A stretch of 35,549 bases of DNA from Thermoplasmatota archaeon (GCA_023487765.1 JAMDBW010000076.1:1-35549), one strand, 5' to 3'. Positions 16,180 to 25,612 are shown, counted from the first letter of the stretch. The notes: generated from the letters alone by a model not told the origin. Translations and numbers: made by a program.

Positions 16180-18881
16180 CAACTTCCTCGGAACTTACAT
16201 CCATCCAAAATCTCCTTAATTAAGGTTTCATTGAGTCTCTTTGTGCAGGAAATCCATGCATGCCGACTGGAGCCTTTCACTTCACCGGAAACATGAGCAC
16301 TGATGCATCCGCCTATTTGCATTGAATCCAGACGGGTGGTAATGATCCTGATTTCAACACTGGAGCCGCTTAAATTTTGCAGAATTGCAATATCGCGCCT
16401 AAGTGAGAACATTGCGCTGATTATCCCCTTAATTTCATCTTCCTCAAAACTGCCTGAGATGAATGATAAACTATTGCCGTTGATCTCAATCTGGCCGGAA
16501 TTATTTACTGCGTTTTCAATGACCTGTTTTAACTTTCTTTCATGGTATTTCCTCATGGAAATATTTTCCTGAATCACTTTCGTGAAGGCTTCTTCGACAT
16601 TTTCAGAACTTGCTGACAGTTCCTTCTCGATAAGAGAAGCAGTGTTGTACAGGCTGTGTACATAGTCCAGAGCAGCCTCTCCTGCGGCAAACGTAAATCT
16701 CTGGATTCCTTCCTGAATGGTTTCTACCTTGATTATCTTGATAAAACCTATTTCGCCCGTAGACTTAAGGTGTGTTCCACCGCAACCCTCAACGTCAACG
16801 CCGTCAATCTCAACGACCCTGACTTTCCCGCCTTCCGGTACTCCTCCCTCAAACAGGCGAAAACCGTATTTTGAAAGAGCACCGTTCCATTCAATGTTCC
16901 GGACTGTAATGGAGCGGTTTTGTGTGATATATTGCAGGCATTCCTTCTCTATAAGTGATATTTCTTCAGTTGACGGCCTGTGAAAATGCGTTATGTCGAT
17001 CCTGGACCTGTCCACTCCTTTCTGCACTCCACTCTGCCATACATGCTCACCAAGAACGCGCCTCAACACGCCCAGAAGAAGATGGGTTGCTGAATGATGC
17101 ACCATGAGTCTCCTCCTGCGCGCGTAATCTATATGCCCTATGATCCTGGACTTTTCGGGAATCGCCGACGAGAGTCTGTGAACTATTGCGTTTCCATGCC
17201 GCTCCGCCTTCAGCATGTCCACGTTCTTACCGTGGTACACGAAGTATCCCAGATCTGTGGGCTGTCCTCCTCCCTCCGGGTAGAACGCAGTCTGGTTTGT
17301 TATTACGATCTTGTCCTCCGAATGAAGGACGATTGCGTTGAATTCCCTGATGGATGTATCATCATAATAAAGGGGCCTTGTAAAGATATCCGGGAAAGTC
17401 TCTTCATTCTTCTTAATCTGCCTCTGCTGTTCGTGTCTGGAAATGACAAGGTAATTGAAATTCTCCGGTATCGTGACAGTATTTTTCCGCTTATCATGTA
17501 CAATTCGCTTTGCCAGTTCTGGAGTGATTCCAGAGGAATCATACAGAGTAACAAGATCCTGACTGCTCAGGGAACTGTTTTTATCAAAAACCCTGAGGAC
17601 AATTCCTTCAGCACGACTGTACAGGTCATTGTATCTTGCTTCTTCCTCCTTCAGGGCTTCCGCTATAAATTTTTCCGGAAAGTTCTGAATAACATCAGAC
17701 ATGTTCTCATGGTGCAGTTTTATCAGGTCATAGATCGTGCCGCTGTAATTTGCATCCCTTTTTGCCCGGAGTGCTCTCCTTATGAGCAGCCTGGCAAGAT
17801 ATCCGACCTTAACGTTGCTGGGGATGACGTAATCTGCAAATAAGGTCATAAGTGTCTTCGTGTGATCGGCCAGAACGAACACCGCTCTTGACCTTTCGAA
17901 AAAGTTCTCCAGTTCCTGAGCCGATAAAGAAATTCCCATTGTTCTCAGTTCATTTTCAGCCCTGTCAAGAACCAGTGATTTATCGAATGGTTCAGTTTCG
18001 GCGGAAATTTTGGACAGTACCCCCATTATTCTTGAATCCCATGGTTGAATCTGCGATTTGTCCATTATTTCATTTATCGCATAGGACATTATCGCTTCAT
18101 AAACAGTGGGGGTACCCTGCGAAAGCCAGACCAGCCTTTCGAGACCGTAACCGGTATCAACTATCTTCATGGACATTTTTGAATATTTTTTGCCGTCAAT
18201 CTCGAATTCTCCATTCTCATCCTCCTGCAAATCCATGAATACCAGTGTTGCAACTTCAAGCCCGCCAACAAATACTTCGAAAGCGTTTCCCCCGTTTCCT
18301 CCCCCTGACCATGGTTTTTCCTTGAAAGTTATTCTGAAAGCTTCAATTCTCAGGCCTTCGGTAAGCAGTTTAAAGCAGTATTCGACGGTTTCTTCTTTCC
18401 AGTATACGAACCTGTCCGGATAGTTGAAGGCATCATGGCACAGCATTTCGAAGCTTGTCAGGTGCCTGCCGGTCTCGCCTACCAGGTCCGTGTCAGTCAT
18501 CCTGATTGACGGCTGTGACATCACCAGAGGATTATCAGGAGGTTTTACTCTGCCTGAAGTTACATGAGGCTGGAAATTGTATATGGAAGCGTTGACAAGA
18601 AGAACGTCGTCCCTCCAGCGCGGAACGACAGGATAAGGTTTCAGGAATCCATGATCTCCGGTGAAGAAACCTATGAAAAGCCCCCTCATTTCTTTCAAGG
18701 TGTAAGGGCGGCTGATGGGACTTTTTCCGATAAAGGTATATGAATCACATGGTGGATCTCCGCAGGTTTTGCGTTCAGCGTCGGAAGTCCAGAAGTAAGA
18801 ATCGCACTTTGTGCATTTCTTCTTGGTAAAAGCGATTCGATTGAATAATTCCAGGTCCAGTTGACCGGTTTCTGACGACAC
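16179..18881 (-). CDS. alaS: Alanyl-tRNA synthetase, archaeal type
   Basis: A 900-residue enzyme that charges tRNA-Ala. It has the archaeal N-terminal zinc-ribbon-like extension (KKCTKCDSYFWTSDAERKTC), the class II catalytic core, and an editing domain with HHSATHLLLG near residue 594 and the zinc motif CGGTHL near 699. The C-terminal oligomerisation domain follows. Length is typical for archaea. The start is GTG, supported by AGGTGAG seven bases upstream. It lies in a minus-strand run after fibrillarin and a methyltransferase, and its stop overlaps the next gene's ATG. Confidence 0.96.
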   Translation of the reverse strand: MSSETGQLDLELFNRIAFTKKKCTKCDSYFWTSDAERKTCGDPPCDSYTFIGKSPISRPYTLKEMRGLFIGFFTGDHGFLKPYPVVPRWRDDVLLVNASIYNFQPHVTSGRVKPPDNPLVMSQPSIRMTDTDLVGETGRHLTSFEMLCHDAFNYPDRFVYWKEETVEYCFKLLTEGLRIEAFRITFKEKPWSGGGNGGNAFEVFVGGLEVATLVFMDLQEDENGEFEIDGKKYSKMSMKIVDTGYGLERLVWLSQGTPTVYEAIMSYAINEIMDKSQIQPWDSRIMGVLSKISAETEPFDKSLVLDRAENELRTMGISLSAQELENFFERSRAVFVLADHTKTLMTLFADYVIPSNVKVGYLARLLIRRALRAKRDANYSGTIYDLIKLHHENMSDVIQNFPEKFIAEALKEEEARYNDLYSRAEGIVLRVFDKNSSLSSQDLVTLYDSSGITPELAKRIVHDKRKNTVTIPENFNYLVISRHEQQRQIKKNEETFPDIFTRPLYYDDTSIREFNAIVLHSEDKIVITNQTAFYPEGGGQPTDLGYFVYHGKNVDMLKAERHGNAIVHRLSSAIPEKSRIIGHIDYARRRRLMVHHSATHLLLGVLRRVLGEHVWQSGVQKGVDRSRIDITHFHRPSTEEISLIEKECLQYITQNRSITVRNIEWNGALSKYGFRLFEGGVPEGGKVRVVEIDGVDVEGCGGTHLKSTGEIGFIKIIKVETIQEGIQRFTFAAGEAALDYVHSLYNTASLIEKELSASSENVEEAFTKVIQENISMRKYHERKLKQVIENAVNNSGQIEINGNSLSFISGSFEEDEIKGIISAMFSLRRDIAILQNLSGSSVEIRIITTRLDSMQIGGCISAHVSGEVKGSSRHAWISCTKRLNETLIKEILDGCKFRGS

Positions 18882-18926
18882 CTTTTTCTCACCTTTCTTT
18901 AATCGTTCTGAATAATAACGAGGTAT

Positions 18927-19715
18927 TTACGGTTTGGACGCAATCAGGACTATTCTCCCCTTTGTAAGAATCCTCTTCTCCATATCGATTTTTGTTCTCC
19001 GAAGTGTATCTTCCGATGCTTTTGCCATAGCGTCGTATGCCTTTTGACCCTGAGGAGTGTCCGGTTTTACAGGGTAAAGCCATTTCTCCAATGGGAATTC
19101 TTCATTCATTTCCACAACCTCCAAAAGGCTGAAACCTGCCTTCTCAACCAGGGATTTCCATGCCGGTGCCGTCTCCGCAGATGCATGGGAAGCGTCTCGA
19201 ATTTTCTCAAGTTCATTGAAGAAATCCAGGTCATCCGTTTCCGGCCGCGTCATATCGGCAATACCAATCTTTCCTCCCGGTTTGAGGATGCGGAATACTT
19301 CCGCAAGAAATTTGGCTTTGTCCGTAAAGTGATGCGCGGCTCTTCTGCATGTTGCTATGTCAAAGCTTGAATCGGGAAACGGGATAGATTCAACGTTTCC
19401 GAGAACAAAATCGATGTTGAAAATGCCTTCCTTCGCCGATATCTTTTTCGCTTCGTCCAGCATTTCTTCTGTTCCATCGAATGCCACAACTCTGGCTACA
19501 CGTTTTGAAAGTGCTAATGTCGTAAAGCCGGTCCCCGCAGCCAGGTCAATTGCTGTTTGATCCTTGCCCGGATTCAACCTTTCAATAAGTTCATTCAGAT
19601 CAGAACCAGACTTGTGAGAAATGCTTCTGCTGTAATTTTCCGCGTTTTTCGAAAAGAAATCCCTGAAATCAGACATATTCAGTAAATAGGAGATATGATA
19701 TATTGATTTCACCAT
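18927..19715 (-). CDS. Class I SAM-dependent methyltransferase
   Basis: A Rossmann-fold methyltransferase of the UbiE/Methyltransf_11 type. Motif I is AIDLAAGTGFTTLAL, followed by the acidic VVAFDGTEEML, IDFVLGNVESIPFPDSSFD, and the post-motif HHFTDKAKFLAEVFRILKPG. Substrate unknown. The listed ATG begins two bases after the fibrillarin stop; an internal ATG at 19676 (MSDFRDFFSKNAENYSRS) is where the family normally begins and may be the true start. Position after fibrillarin suggests co-transcription. Confidence 0.8.
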   Translation of the reverse strand: MVKSIYHISYLLNMSDFRDFFSKNAENYSRSISHKSGSDLNELIERLNPGKDQTAIDLAAGTGFTTLALSKRVARVVAFDGTEEMLDEAKKISAKEGIFNIDFVLGNVESIPFPDSSFDIATCRRAAHHFTDKAKFLAEVFRILKPGGKIGIADMTRPETDDLDFFNELEKIRDASHASAETAPAWKSLVEKAGFSLLEVVEMNEEFPLEKWLYPVKPDTPQGQKAYDAMAKASEDTLRRTKIDMEKRILTKGRIVLIASKP

Positions 19716-19717
19716 TC

Positions 19718-20377
19718 TTATTTTCTTTTCAGGTGTAACATATAATTAGCCTTGGAATAAGGGTTCAGATTTATAACCTGCATCGTCCTGAACCCTTCAA
19801 TCTTTCCAGTTTCTGTTTTGAGTATATCTGCTTCATTTCCTTTACTGGATATTGCCCTGATCTTCAAAATAAGAAGGGCATCCCTTGCCTCTGGAAAAGC
19901 TTCTGCGTTCGCGTTGAATATCTGTACCTGGTTCCTTTGTGCAACGTCCTGATAAATAACGTCTGCACGTTCGACAAAAAACCTGTACCTTTCAGGAATG
20001 CCGGCATCTTCCAGGACAGGGTATATATTATTCCTTCTCTGAGACAGAGAGAGGAGTTTCACGAAAGGATCGTATGCCTTCTCTATGGCAAATATCTGAC
20101 CTGCACTGCATATATCGGAGAGATGGCTGACTGTTGTTCCCGTTGATGCACCAAGGTAAAGCACCCTGCTGTCCCTGCGGAAAGGCAAATCGTCAAATCT
20201 TTTTAAAATAGCCGCTGCCACTTTGCTTCTCTTGGGTTCCCATTCCCTGAAATAGAAACCGTCCGATTTTCGTACGTCTTCACCATATACGGAATCCCTG
20301 TACTGTGACATGGTATACAGTTTTCCCTGTTTCTTTGCTATTCCGAGAGATGTTAGGTCCAATGGGCAGAAGAGCAC
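19718..20377 (-). CDS. flpA: Fibrillarin-like rRNA/tRNA 2'-O-methyltransferase
   Basis: The catalytic subunit of archaeal C/D box RNPs, methylating ribose 2'-OH in rRNA and tRNA. Matches include VYGEDVRKSDGFYFREWEPK, the SAM-binding LYLGASTGTTVSHLSD, AIEKAYDPF and a central DVIYQDVAQRNQVQIF block. The Nop5 partner is not adjacent in the window. The long frame opens with GTG at 20377, but the TATA-like ATATATTTTTATC at 20384-20396 predicts initiation near 20365, so a TTG at 20362 or the ATG at 20311 may be used. Family homology reaches at least to the KLYT segment upstream of 20311. Confidence 0.88.
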   Translation of the reverse strand: MLFCPLDLTSLGIAKKQGKLYTMSQYRDSVYGEDVRKSDGFYFREWEPKRSKVAAAILKRFDDLPFRRDSRVLYLGASTGTTVSHLSDICSAGQIFAIEKAYDPFVKLLSLSQRRNNIYPVLEDAGIPERYRFFVERADVIYQDVAQRNQVQIFNANAEAFPEARDALLILKIRAISSKGNEADILKTETGKIEGFRTMQVINLNPYSKANYMLHLKRK

Positions 20378-20383
20378 GATAAA

Positions 20384-20396
20384 GATAAAAATATAT
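20384..20396 (-). promoter_or_regulatory. TATA box of the flpA transcription unit
   Basis: ATATATTTTTATC on the minus strand in the divergent gap between flpA and mbf1. It probably drives flpA, the methyltransferase and alaS. Confidence 0.45.
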
Positions 20397-20453
20397 GGTT
20401 TATGCGGGAGAATTAAGTTATTATCTATTGTCTGCTTATGATTATTGATATTT

Positions 20454-20900
20454 ATGGATTGTGAAATGTGCGGAAAAAATGCTCCTCATCTGGCTAAGGT
20501 CAGAATTGACGGAGCAGTCCTCAATGTCTGTGAATCCTGCACCAGATATGGCACTCCTGCAGAAAGCGTCAGGACAAAGTTTGTCAGTCCGTCCGTGCAG
20601 CAGAACATAGAACCTGTGAAGATTCCACAGAAAAAGATCGTTGTTCCGCCGGCCAGACCTTCCTCGAAACGGCGAAGATCCGAAAATATAGACACTCTTC
20701 AGATCGTGCCGGAATATGCAGACCTGATTAAACATGCCAGATCAAAACTTTCCCTGACTCAGGATGAACTTGCAGCGAAGATACTGGAGAGAAAGAATGT
20801 ATTATCAAGCATAGAACGCGGTGATCTGCTACCTGAAATCAGGATAGCCAGAAAACTGGAAAAACTTCTTGGCATCAAGCTTGTTGAGAAAGAGGAATAA
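20454..20900 (+). CDS. Multiprotein bridging factor 1 (MBF1), archaeal
   Basis: A protein of about 148 residues. The N-terminal zinc ribbon (CEMCGKN at the start, CESC near residue 30) is followed by a basic, Pro/Arg-rich linker and a C-terminal HTH_3/XRE domain (KLSLTQDELAAKILERKNVL, then IERGDLLPEIRIARKLEKLL). Archaeal MBF1 associates with the ribosome and probably links stress and translation. The ATG at 20454 is chosen over a TTG at 20445 because the zinc ribbon begins directly after it. DUF357 follows, after a possible 5-bp hairpin (20899-20914). Confidence 0.88.
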   Translation: MDCEMCGKNAPHLAKVRIDGAVLNVCESCTRYGTPAESVRTKFVSPSVQQNIEPVKIPQKKIVVPPARPSSKRRRSENIDTLQIVPEYADLIKHARSKLSLTQDELAAKILERKNVLSSIERGDLLPEIRIARKLEKLLGIKLVEKEE

Positions 20901-20939
20901 GCACCGGAAAGTGCTGAAATAATTTGAGGATTTGGAAAA

Positions 20940-21224
20940 ATGGAACTGGAAGAGAAAGTGGTAAAATACATAGAACTGGAAGAAGAAGCGCTGGAAAAAT
21001 TAAAAATTTCGGCTCCCGAAGATTCTTTTTTAATAGAATTTGCAAGAGACGCAATGAAAATGATAGTAAGCTACTTTAATGACGCGAAACACTTCCACGC
21101 ACAGAACGATGAGATAAATGCGTTTGCCGCTTTGAATTACTCTTATGGATGGATAGATTCTCTCGTGAGATTAGGCATATTTGACGGAGATCGGGATCAC
21201 AGGCTCTTCACTCTGTTCAAATGA
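20940..21224 (+). CDS. DUF357 domain protein
   Basis: A 94-residue all-helical protein. The pattern YFNDAKHFHAQNDEINAFAA followed by YSYGWIDSLVRLGIF is characteristic of DUF357, a small archaeal family of unknown function. It lies downstream of mbf1 with a 39-nt gap and GAGGA ahead of the ATG, and upstream of the ribosomal operon. Confidence 0.8.
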   Translation: MELEEKVVKYIELEEEALEKLKISAPEDSFLIEFARDAMKMIVSYFNDAKHFHAQNDEINAFAALNYSYGWIDSLVRLGIFDGDRDHRLFTLFK

Positions 21225-21256
21225 TATTGAAGTAACTTTAAATTGTCTTCACAGAT

Positions 21257-21308
21257 AAGGGCGTTACCCTTTGATGAAAGTATCTTAATATATGAAGCAA
21301 TAAGGGTA
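21257..21308 (+). promoter_or_regulatory. Promoter region and possible alternative leader stems before rps13
   Basis: A TATA-like CTTAATATAT lies at 21284-21293, giving a short leader with AAGGATGG before rps13. A second TATA-like element (CTTTAAATTG, about 21235-21244) upstream would instead produce a longer leader, in which AAGGG (21257-21261) and AAGGGTA (21302-21308) compete for the same ACCCTT segment (21266-21271). The structural role is speculative. Confidence 0.35.
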
Positions 21309-21334
21309 GGCACATTTAACTGAAGGATGGTTCA

Positions 21335-21805
21335 ATGGCTCAAGATCAAAAAGAAAAAAGAGACGATTTCCAGTACATAGTAAGAATTGCGAGTAAAGAC
21401 CTTAACGGAGAGAGGACGGTAGAATTAGCCCTGGCCGACCTTAAGGGCGTAGGAATTAGACTTTCAGACATGATTATCTTAAAACTCGGACTGCCGAAGC
21501 ATAAGAAAATAGGTGAACTCAGCGAGGACCAGATCGATCAGCTGAGCGACTATGTCGAGGCCGAGAAATATGAAGGACTCCCGTCATGGGCCCTGAACCA
21601 CAGAAAGGAAATGGTCAGCGGAGACGATCTTAACCTGGTTACAAATGATCTGGACATACAGATTCAGGACGATATTAATGCCATGAAGAAGATAAAATGT
21701 TACAGAGGAGTCAGGCATGAGAGGGGTAAGAAGGTCAGAGGCCAGAGAACCAGGTCAAATGGCAGAAAAGGACTTACAGTAGGAGTCCAGAGGAAGAAAG
21801 AGTAA
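21335..21805 (+). CDS. rps13: Ribosomal protein uS13
   Basis: A 156-residue protein of the small-subunit head that contacts tRNA and the large subunit. The N-terminal DFQYIVRIASKDLNGERTVE and LADLKGVGIRLSDMI (helix-hairpin-helix) and the basic C-terminal tail RHERGKKVRGQRTRSNGRKG match archaeal uS13. It opens the conserved archaeal order uS13-uS4-uS11-RpoD. A TATA-like element lies about 45 nt upstream, with AAGGATGG as ribosome-binding site. Confidence 0.96.
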   Translation: MAQDQKEKRDDFQYIVRIASKDLNGERTVELALADLKGVGIRLSDMIILKLGLPKHKKIGELSEDQIDQLSDYVEAEKYEGLPSWALNHRKEMVSGDDLNLVTNDLDIQIQDDINAMKKIKCYRGVRHERGKKVRGQRTRSNGRKGLTVGVQRKKE

Positions 21806-21817
21806 GGAGGATAATGA

Positions 21818-22405
21818 ATGGGCGATCCTAAATTTCCACATAAAAAATATTCAACACCTAGACATCCCTGGGAGAAAGACAGGATAGATGCTGAAAAGCA
21901 GATCCTTATCAAATACGGCCTCAAGAATAAGAGAGAGCTATGGAAGGGCATGGAACTCCTGAAATCGTTCAGAAGCCAGGCAAGAGACCTGCAGGCCAGA
22001 ATGAGGGTGAACGATCAGAATGCGGGAAAGCAGTTTCAAGCCTTGATAAACAGGCTGAGCAGATACAACATACTTAACCAGAATGCTACTCTTGACGATG
22101 TATTGACACTGACGATAGACGACATCCTTTCCAGAAGATTCCAGACAATTGTTTACAAGAAAAACCTTGCGAAAACAATGAAGCAGGCAAGACAGATGAT
22201 CACTCACGGACATGTAATACTGGATGGGAGAAGAGTTACTGTACCAAGCCTTCTGGTCGAGGGACACCTTGAAGATTCCATTCTTTATACTGAAGTTTCT
22301 CCTTTTACTGATGACCTTCACCCAACGAGGCAGGTTATCCTGAATGGAGTGCAGGAACAGGACGTTAAACCGGAATCCGGTGAAAAGGAGACCAAGGAAT
22401 TATGA
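21818..22405 (+). CDS. rps4: Ribosomal protein uS4
   Basis: A 195-residue primary 16S rRNA-binding protein. The archaeal N-terminus [20 protein letters not shown] and the S4 RNA-binding domain (about residues 105-165, with [19 protein letters not shown]) identify it. Two ATGs sit at the start; the one at 21818 is favoured by GGAGG seven bases before it and by the family N-terminus. Its stop overlaps the rps11 start (ATGA). Confidence 0.97.
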   Translation: MGDPKFPHKKYSTPRHPWEKDRIDAEKQILIKYGLKNKRELWKGMELLKSFRSQARDLQARMRVNDQNAGKQFQALINRLSRYNILNQNATLDDVLTLTIDDILSRRFQTIVYKKNLAKTMKQARQMITHGHVILDGRRVTVPSLLVEGHLEDSILYTEVSPFTDDLHPTRQVILNGVQEQDVKPESGEKETKEL

Positions 22406-22785
22406 ATAAAACTGGCATAGCGCATATTTATGCTTCACAGAATAACACAATAATACTGGTGACTGATACGACCGGGGCTGAAACCATTGCAAAGGCAACC
22501 GGCGGAATGGTCGTCAAGAATGATAGAGATGAATCCAGTCCATATGCAGCCATGAAAGCTGCAGACCTGATTGCTGACAAACTGAGGGAGAAGGAAATTA
22601 CCGATCTGATAATTAAAGTCAGAGCACCGGGAGGCAGTAAATCAAAAATACCCGGACCCGGAGCTCAGTCTGCAATTCGAGCTCTCTCACGGGCAGGTTT
22701 CAAGATTCTCAGGATAGAAGAAGTGACCCCGATCCCCCACGACGGTACCAAGAAAAAAGGAGGAAAAAGGGGAAGGAGAGTCTAG
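22402..22785 (+). CDS. rps11: Ribosomal protein uS11
   Basis: A 127-residue platform protein of the small subunit. The pattern [40 protein letters not shown] and the C-terminal [20 protein letters not shown] is diagnostic of archaeal uS11. Translation is coupled to rps4 by the ATGA overlap; AAGGA precedes the ATG. Confidence 0.97.
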   Translation: MNKTGIAHIYASQNNTIILVTDTTGAETIAKATGGMVVKNDRDESSPYAAMKAADLIADKLREKEITDLIIKVRAPGGSKSKIPGPGAQSAIRALSRAGFKILRIEEVTPIPHDGTKKKGGKRGRRV

Positions 22786-22791
22786 TCACAA

Positions 22792-23613
22792 ATGTCTCTT
22801 AAGATTCTTAAATCAGAGGATAGATTCATTCGATTCGTGATTGACGGGATAACTCCTTCCATTGCAAACTCTCTCAGGAGAGTACTGATGGATGATATTC
22901 CGAAACTTGCTATAGACAAGGTCGTTTTCCACCACGGGCAGATAAGGGACAGGGAAGGTAATGTTTACGATTCGTCATTGCCTCTTTTCGACGAAATTGT
23001 CGCTCACAGGCTCTCACTTATTCCGCTGGTCACAGATCAGAAGATGAATTTCAGGAATCAATGCGTGTGCGAAGGAAAAGGGTGCCCTCTGTGCACAATG
23101 TCCTACTCGATAAACAAAATAGGGCCGGCTGTTGTTACTTCTGCAGACTTGCAACCTCTCGGTAACCCGGAACTGACACCAAGTGATCCAGACATACCGG
23201 TTGTGAAACTTGGACCAAAACAGGCTATGCTTGTTACCGCCGAAGCTATACTGGGCAGAGGCAGGGAACATACGAAATGGCAGGCAACCTCAGGAGTCTC
23301 TTACAAATACCACAGAGAATATCTGGTAACCAAAGCTGAAATCGAAGACTGGAAAAATATCAAAGAAACATGCCCTTCTAACGTAATATCTGAGGACAGC
23401 AAGACGATAAGATTCACTGACGATACGCCTTGCAACAAAATAACGCAGCTAATGGACAGAAGCGGTGTCAAGATAATCGAGGACGACACGAAGTTTGTTT
23501 TCCAGTTTGAGACAGATGGTTCCTATAGATCGGTTGATTTGCTGGGCTACGCGTTAAAACGCCTTCCACAGAGACTGAATACACTTCTGGAAAGCCTTAC
23601 GACCCCTGACTGA
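22792..23613 (+). CDS. rpoD: DNA-directed RNA polymerase subunit D
   Basis: The archaeal Rpb3/alpha-like assembly subunit that pairs with subunit L (273 residues). [20 protein letters not shown] is the alpha-N-terminal motif. The inserted region has [11 protein letters not shown] near residue 85 and ETCPSN and TPCNK later. The regular CxxCxxC ferredoxin-like cluster motif of Sulfolobus subunit D is not seen, so an Fe-S cluster is uncertain here. It is followed by a metabolic cluster rather than the uL18e/uL13 genes that often follow in archaea. Confidence 0.95.
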   Translation: MSLKILKSEDRFIRFVIDGITPSIANSLRRVLMDDIPKLAIDKVVFHHGQIRDREGNVYDSSLPLFDEIVAHRLSLIPLVTDQKMNFRNQCVCEGKGCPLCTMSYSINKIGPAVVTSADLQPLGNPELTPSDPDIPVVKLGPKQAMLVTAEAILGRGREHTKWQATSGVSYKYHREYLVTKAEIEDWKNIKETCPSNVISEDSKTIRFTDDTPCNKITQLMDRSGVKIIEDDTKFVFQFETDGSYRSVDLLGYALKRLPQRLNTLLESLTTPD

Positions 23614-23657
23614 TGTCCCGAATATTATATCCTGCATCCCCATATCTATTTTAGAAA

Positions 23658-24428
23658 ATGGAAAACTTTCACTCCAAGTTTTCAGAAATAGGAAGCCTGA
23701 TAATGGAAAATCTCAGATCCAGGGAGAATCAACCTTTAATCAAGGACGTAGTTGGCATTGGAGCAGACGGTACTGCGACACACCATGTGGATAAGATTTG
23801 TGAGGACGTAATTATAAACTACGTGCAGGACAAGGATCTCCCCTTCAACATCATGAGCGAAGAAATAGGTTTCCTGGATCGGGGTTATGAGGAAACCATG
23901 CTGACCGACCCTCTCGACGGGACTTTTAACGCAGAGAATCGAATACCTTTTTATTCGGTATCGATGGCGACGCTTGTTGATGATTTTTACAGCCTGAGCC
24001 GCGGCTTCATAATGGATCTTGCCAACGGAGATACATTTTATGCCGAGAAAGGAAAAGGAAGCAAATTTAACAACCATACCATAACGGTTTCCAGGACACC
24101 GGTGAAGGGATATATCTCTAGCATAGGTTCGTGCGCCGATACTTTAAGAAAGAAAATTATGGATCTTCCCGGAAGACACCGGTACTTTGGCTGTGCTTCC
24201 TTGGAAATGGCTCTTCTGGCGAAAGGCTCTGTCGATCTCGTTGCATATGTTGGCGACAGAAGTTATATCAGAAACGTGGATGTTGCCGCCGGGGTCATGA
24301 TTGTCAGAGAAGCGGGAGGGATAGTTTCAGACGAGCTTGGCAATGATTTTAACATGGGTCTTGACGTAACCGTGCGCAAGAACATGATTGCGGCAAGAAA
24401 CAGGGAAATTCTGGGTGAACTCATATGA
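23658..24428 (+). CDS. Inositol monophosphatase/fructose-1,6-bisphosphatase family phosphatase
   Basis: A 256-residue Mg-dependent sugar phosphatase. The three family motifs are present: MSEEIGF (Glu), TDPLDGTFNAE (DPxDGT, residues 80-90) and YIRNVDVAAGVMIVREAGG. Archaeal members often hydrolyse both inositol phosphate and fructose bisphosphate. A TATA-like AATATTATAT at 23622-23631 suggests an internal promoter. The stop overlaps the nadK start; fused phosphatase-NAD kinase proteins are known in methanogens (MJ0917), which supports a functional link, perhaps in NADP turnover. Confidence 0.88.
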   Translation: MENFHSKFSEIGSLIMENLRSRENQPLIKDVVGIGADGTATHHVDKICEDVIINYVQDKDLPFNIMSEEIGFLDRGYEETMLTDPLDGTFNAENRIPFYSVSMATLVDDFYSLSRGFIMDLANGDTFYAEKGKGSKFNNHTITVSRTPVKGYISSIGSCADTLRKKIMDLPGRHRYFGCASLEMALLAKGSVDLVAYVGDRSYIRNVDVAAGVMIVREAGGIVSDELGNDFNMGLDVTVRKNMIAARNREILGELI

Positions 24429-25243
24429 AGATGGCATTCATAATAAGAAAAGGCTGCCCGAGATGCGCAAAAGTTGTCAGCAGGATAACCGAAATACTTC
24501 CGGATAACGTTGAGACCATATACGATAGAGAGGCTGCAAAGTTTCTGGGAACCAGGGGCACAGACATAGAGAACATCAAGGCGGACATAATAATAGCAGT
24601 AGGAGGAGACGGCACTGTGCTGAGATCACTACAACTGCCCCAGGGACCTGTCCTTGGCATTAACATGGGCGGCCTCGGTTTCCTCAGTGAGGTTGAAATT
24701 GGCGATGTTGAGAAGTCTATTTATAAACTCCTGAGAGGGGAATATAAAATTGAGAAAACCATGAAGCTGAAGGTTTCGATAAATGGCATGGAAACACTCG
24801 AGTGTGCCAATGAAGTTGTGGTACATACGAGTAAAATAGCCAAAATACGGAAATTTAGGGTATATGTCGGAGATTCCTTTTTTGACAATACCAACGCGGA
24901 CGGGATTATTGTCGCAACTCCCATAGGCTCTACGTCGTACTCTTTCAGTGCCGGAGGACCCATAATTTTTCCAACACTGGATGCAATGGTTGTCACGTAT
25001 CTGGCGCCTTTCAGGTCGAGGGTGAGACCTGTTGTGATTCCGGCAAACGAGACAGTAAGAATTAAGTTGTCCGGCAATGAACAGGACTCCGTGGTCATAG
25101 TTGATGGACAGGGAGAGTATCCTGTGGATTCCCGGGATGAGATACTGATTTCTGTATCAGAGAACAAGGCTGAATTTATAACTTTCAGAAATTCATTCTA
25201 TGACAGAATGAGGGAGAAGCTCATCAAGAATGTGGTCAATTAG
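24425..25243 (+). CDS. nadK: NAD kinase
   Basis: A 272-residue enzyme that phosphorylates NAD to NADP. The catalytic GGDGTVLRSLQ motif lies near residue 60. The second signature NTNADGIIVATPIGSTSYSF follows at about 155-175 (NADG and GSTAYS-like). A Cys pair in the N-terminus (RKGCPRCAKVVS) is noted but unexplained. The gene is translationally coupled to the phosphatase before it (ATGA) and overlaps the JAMM gene after it by 14 nt. Confidence 0.95.
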   Translation: MKMAFIIRKGCPRCAKVVSRITEILPDNVETIYDREAAKFLGTRGTDIENIKADIIIAVGGDGTVLRSLQLPQGPVLGINMGGLGFLSEVEIGDVEKSIYKLLRGEYKIEKTMKLKVSINGMETLECANEVVVHTSKIAKIRKFRVYVGDSFFDNTNADGIIVATPIGSTSYSFSAGGPIIFPTLDAMVVTYLAPFRSRVRPVVIPANETVRIKLSGNEQDSVVIVDGQGEYPVDSRDEILISVSENKAEFITFRNSFYDRMREKLIKNVVN

Positions 25244-25592
25244 GAAGAGAACCCTCAGGATGATAATGGAAGCCTCCAGAGACTCACTGCCAATGGAATT
25301 TGGTGCTTTCCTCAAAGCTGAAAAAAATGTAATTTACGAAATAGCCATGCTTCCGGGTACTATACAGGGAGATCGGCATACTCTTTTTTATCTCTACAAC
25401 AAGCCCATAGATTTTTCAATTGTGGGGAGTGTTCATTCCCACCCCTCCGGCATAACCATTCCGTCCGACGAAGATAAACACATGTTTTCAAACTCCGGGG
25501 CGATTCACATAATAGTGGGTTATCCGTTTGAGCTTGAAAGCTTCTCTGCCTATGACAGGGCTGCCAGACCCGTAGAGATAAATGTTATATGA
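25230..25592 (+). CDS. JAMM/MPN+ metalloprotease (desampylase-like)
   Basis: A 120-residue single-domain JAB1/MPN protein. The full JAMM zinc motif is present: glutamate in PMEFGAF, then GSVHSHPSGITIPSDED, which fits H-x-H-x7-S-x-x-D exactly. Archaeal relatives remove ubiquitin-like SAMP modifiers or process such proteins. No SAMP gene is seen nearby. It overlaps nadK by 14 nt, so all three genes form one unit. Confidence 0.88.
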   Translation: MWSIRKRTLRMIMEASRDSLPMEFGAFLKAEKNVIYEIAMLPGTIQGDRHTLFYLYNKPIDFSIVGSVHSHPSGITIPSDEDKHMFSNSGAIHIIVGYPFELESFSAYDRAARPVEINVI

Positions 25593-25612
25593 CATGGGAC
25601 TGAAAGTGAGAA

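Noticed and set aside
17094-17843. 249-codon plus-strand ORF opposite alaS
   Set aside because: It is the antisense shadow of a certain gene with motif-supported coding on the other strand.
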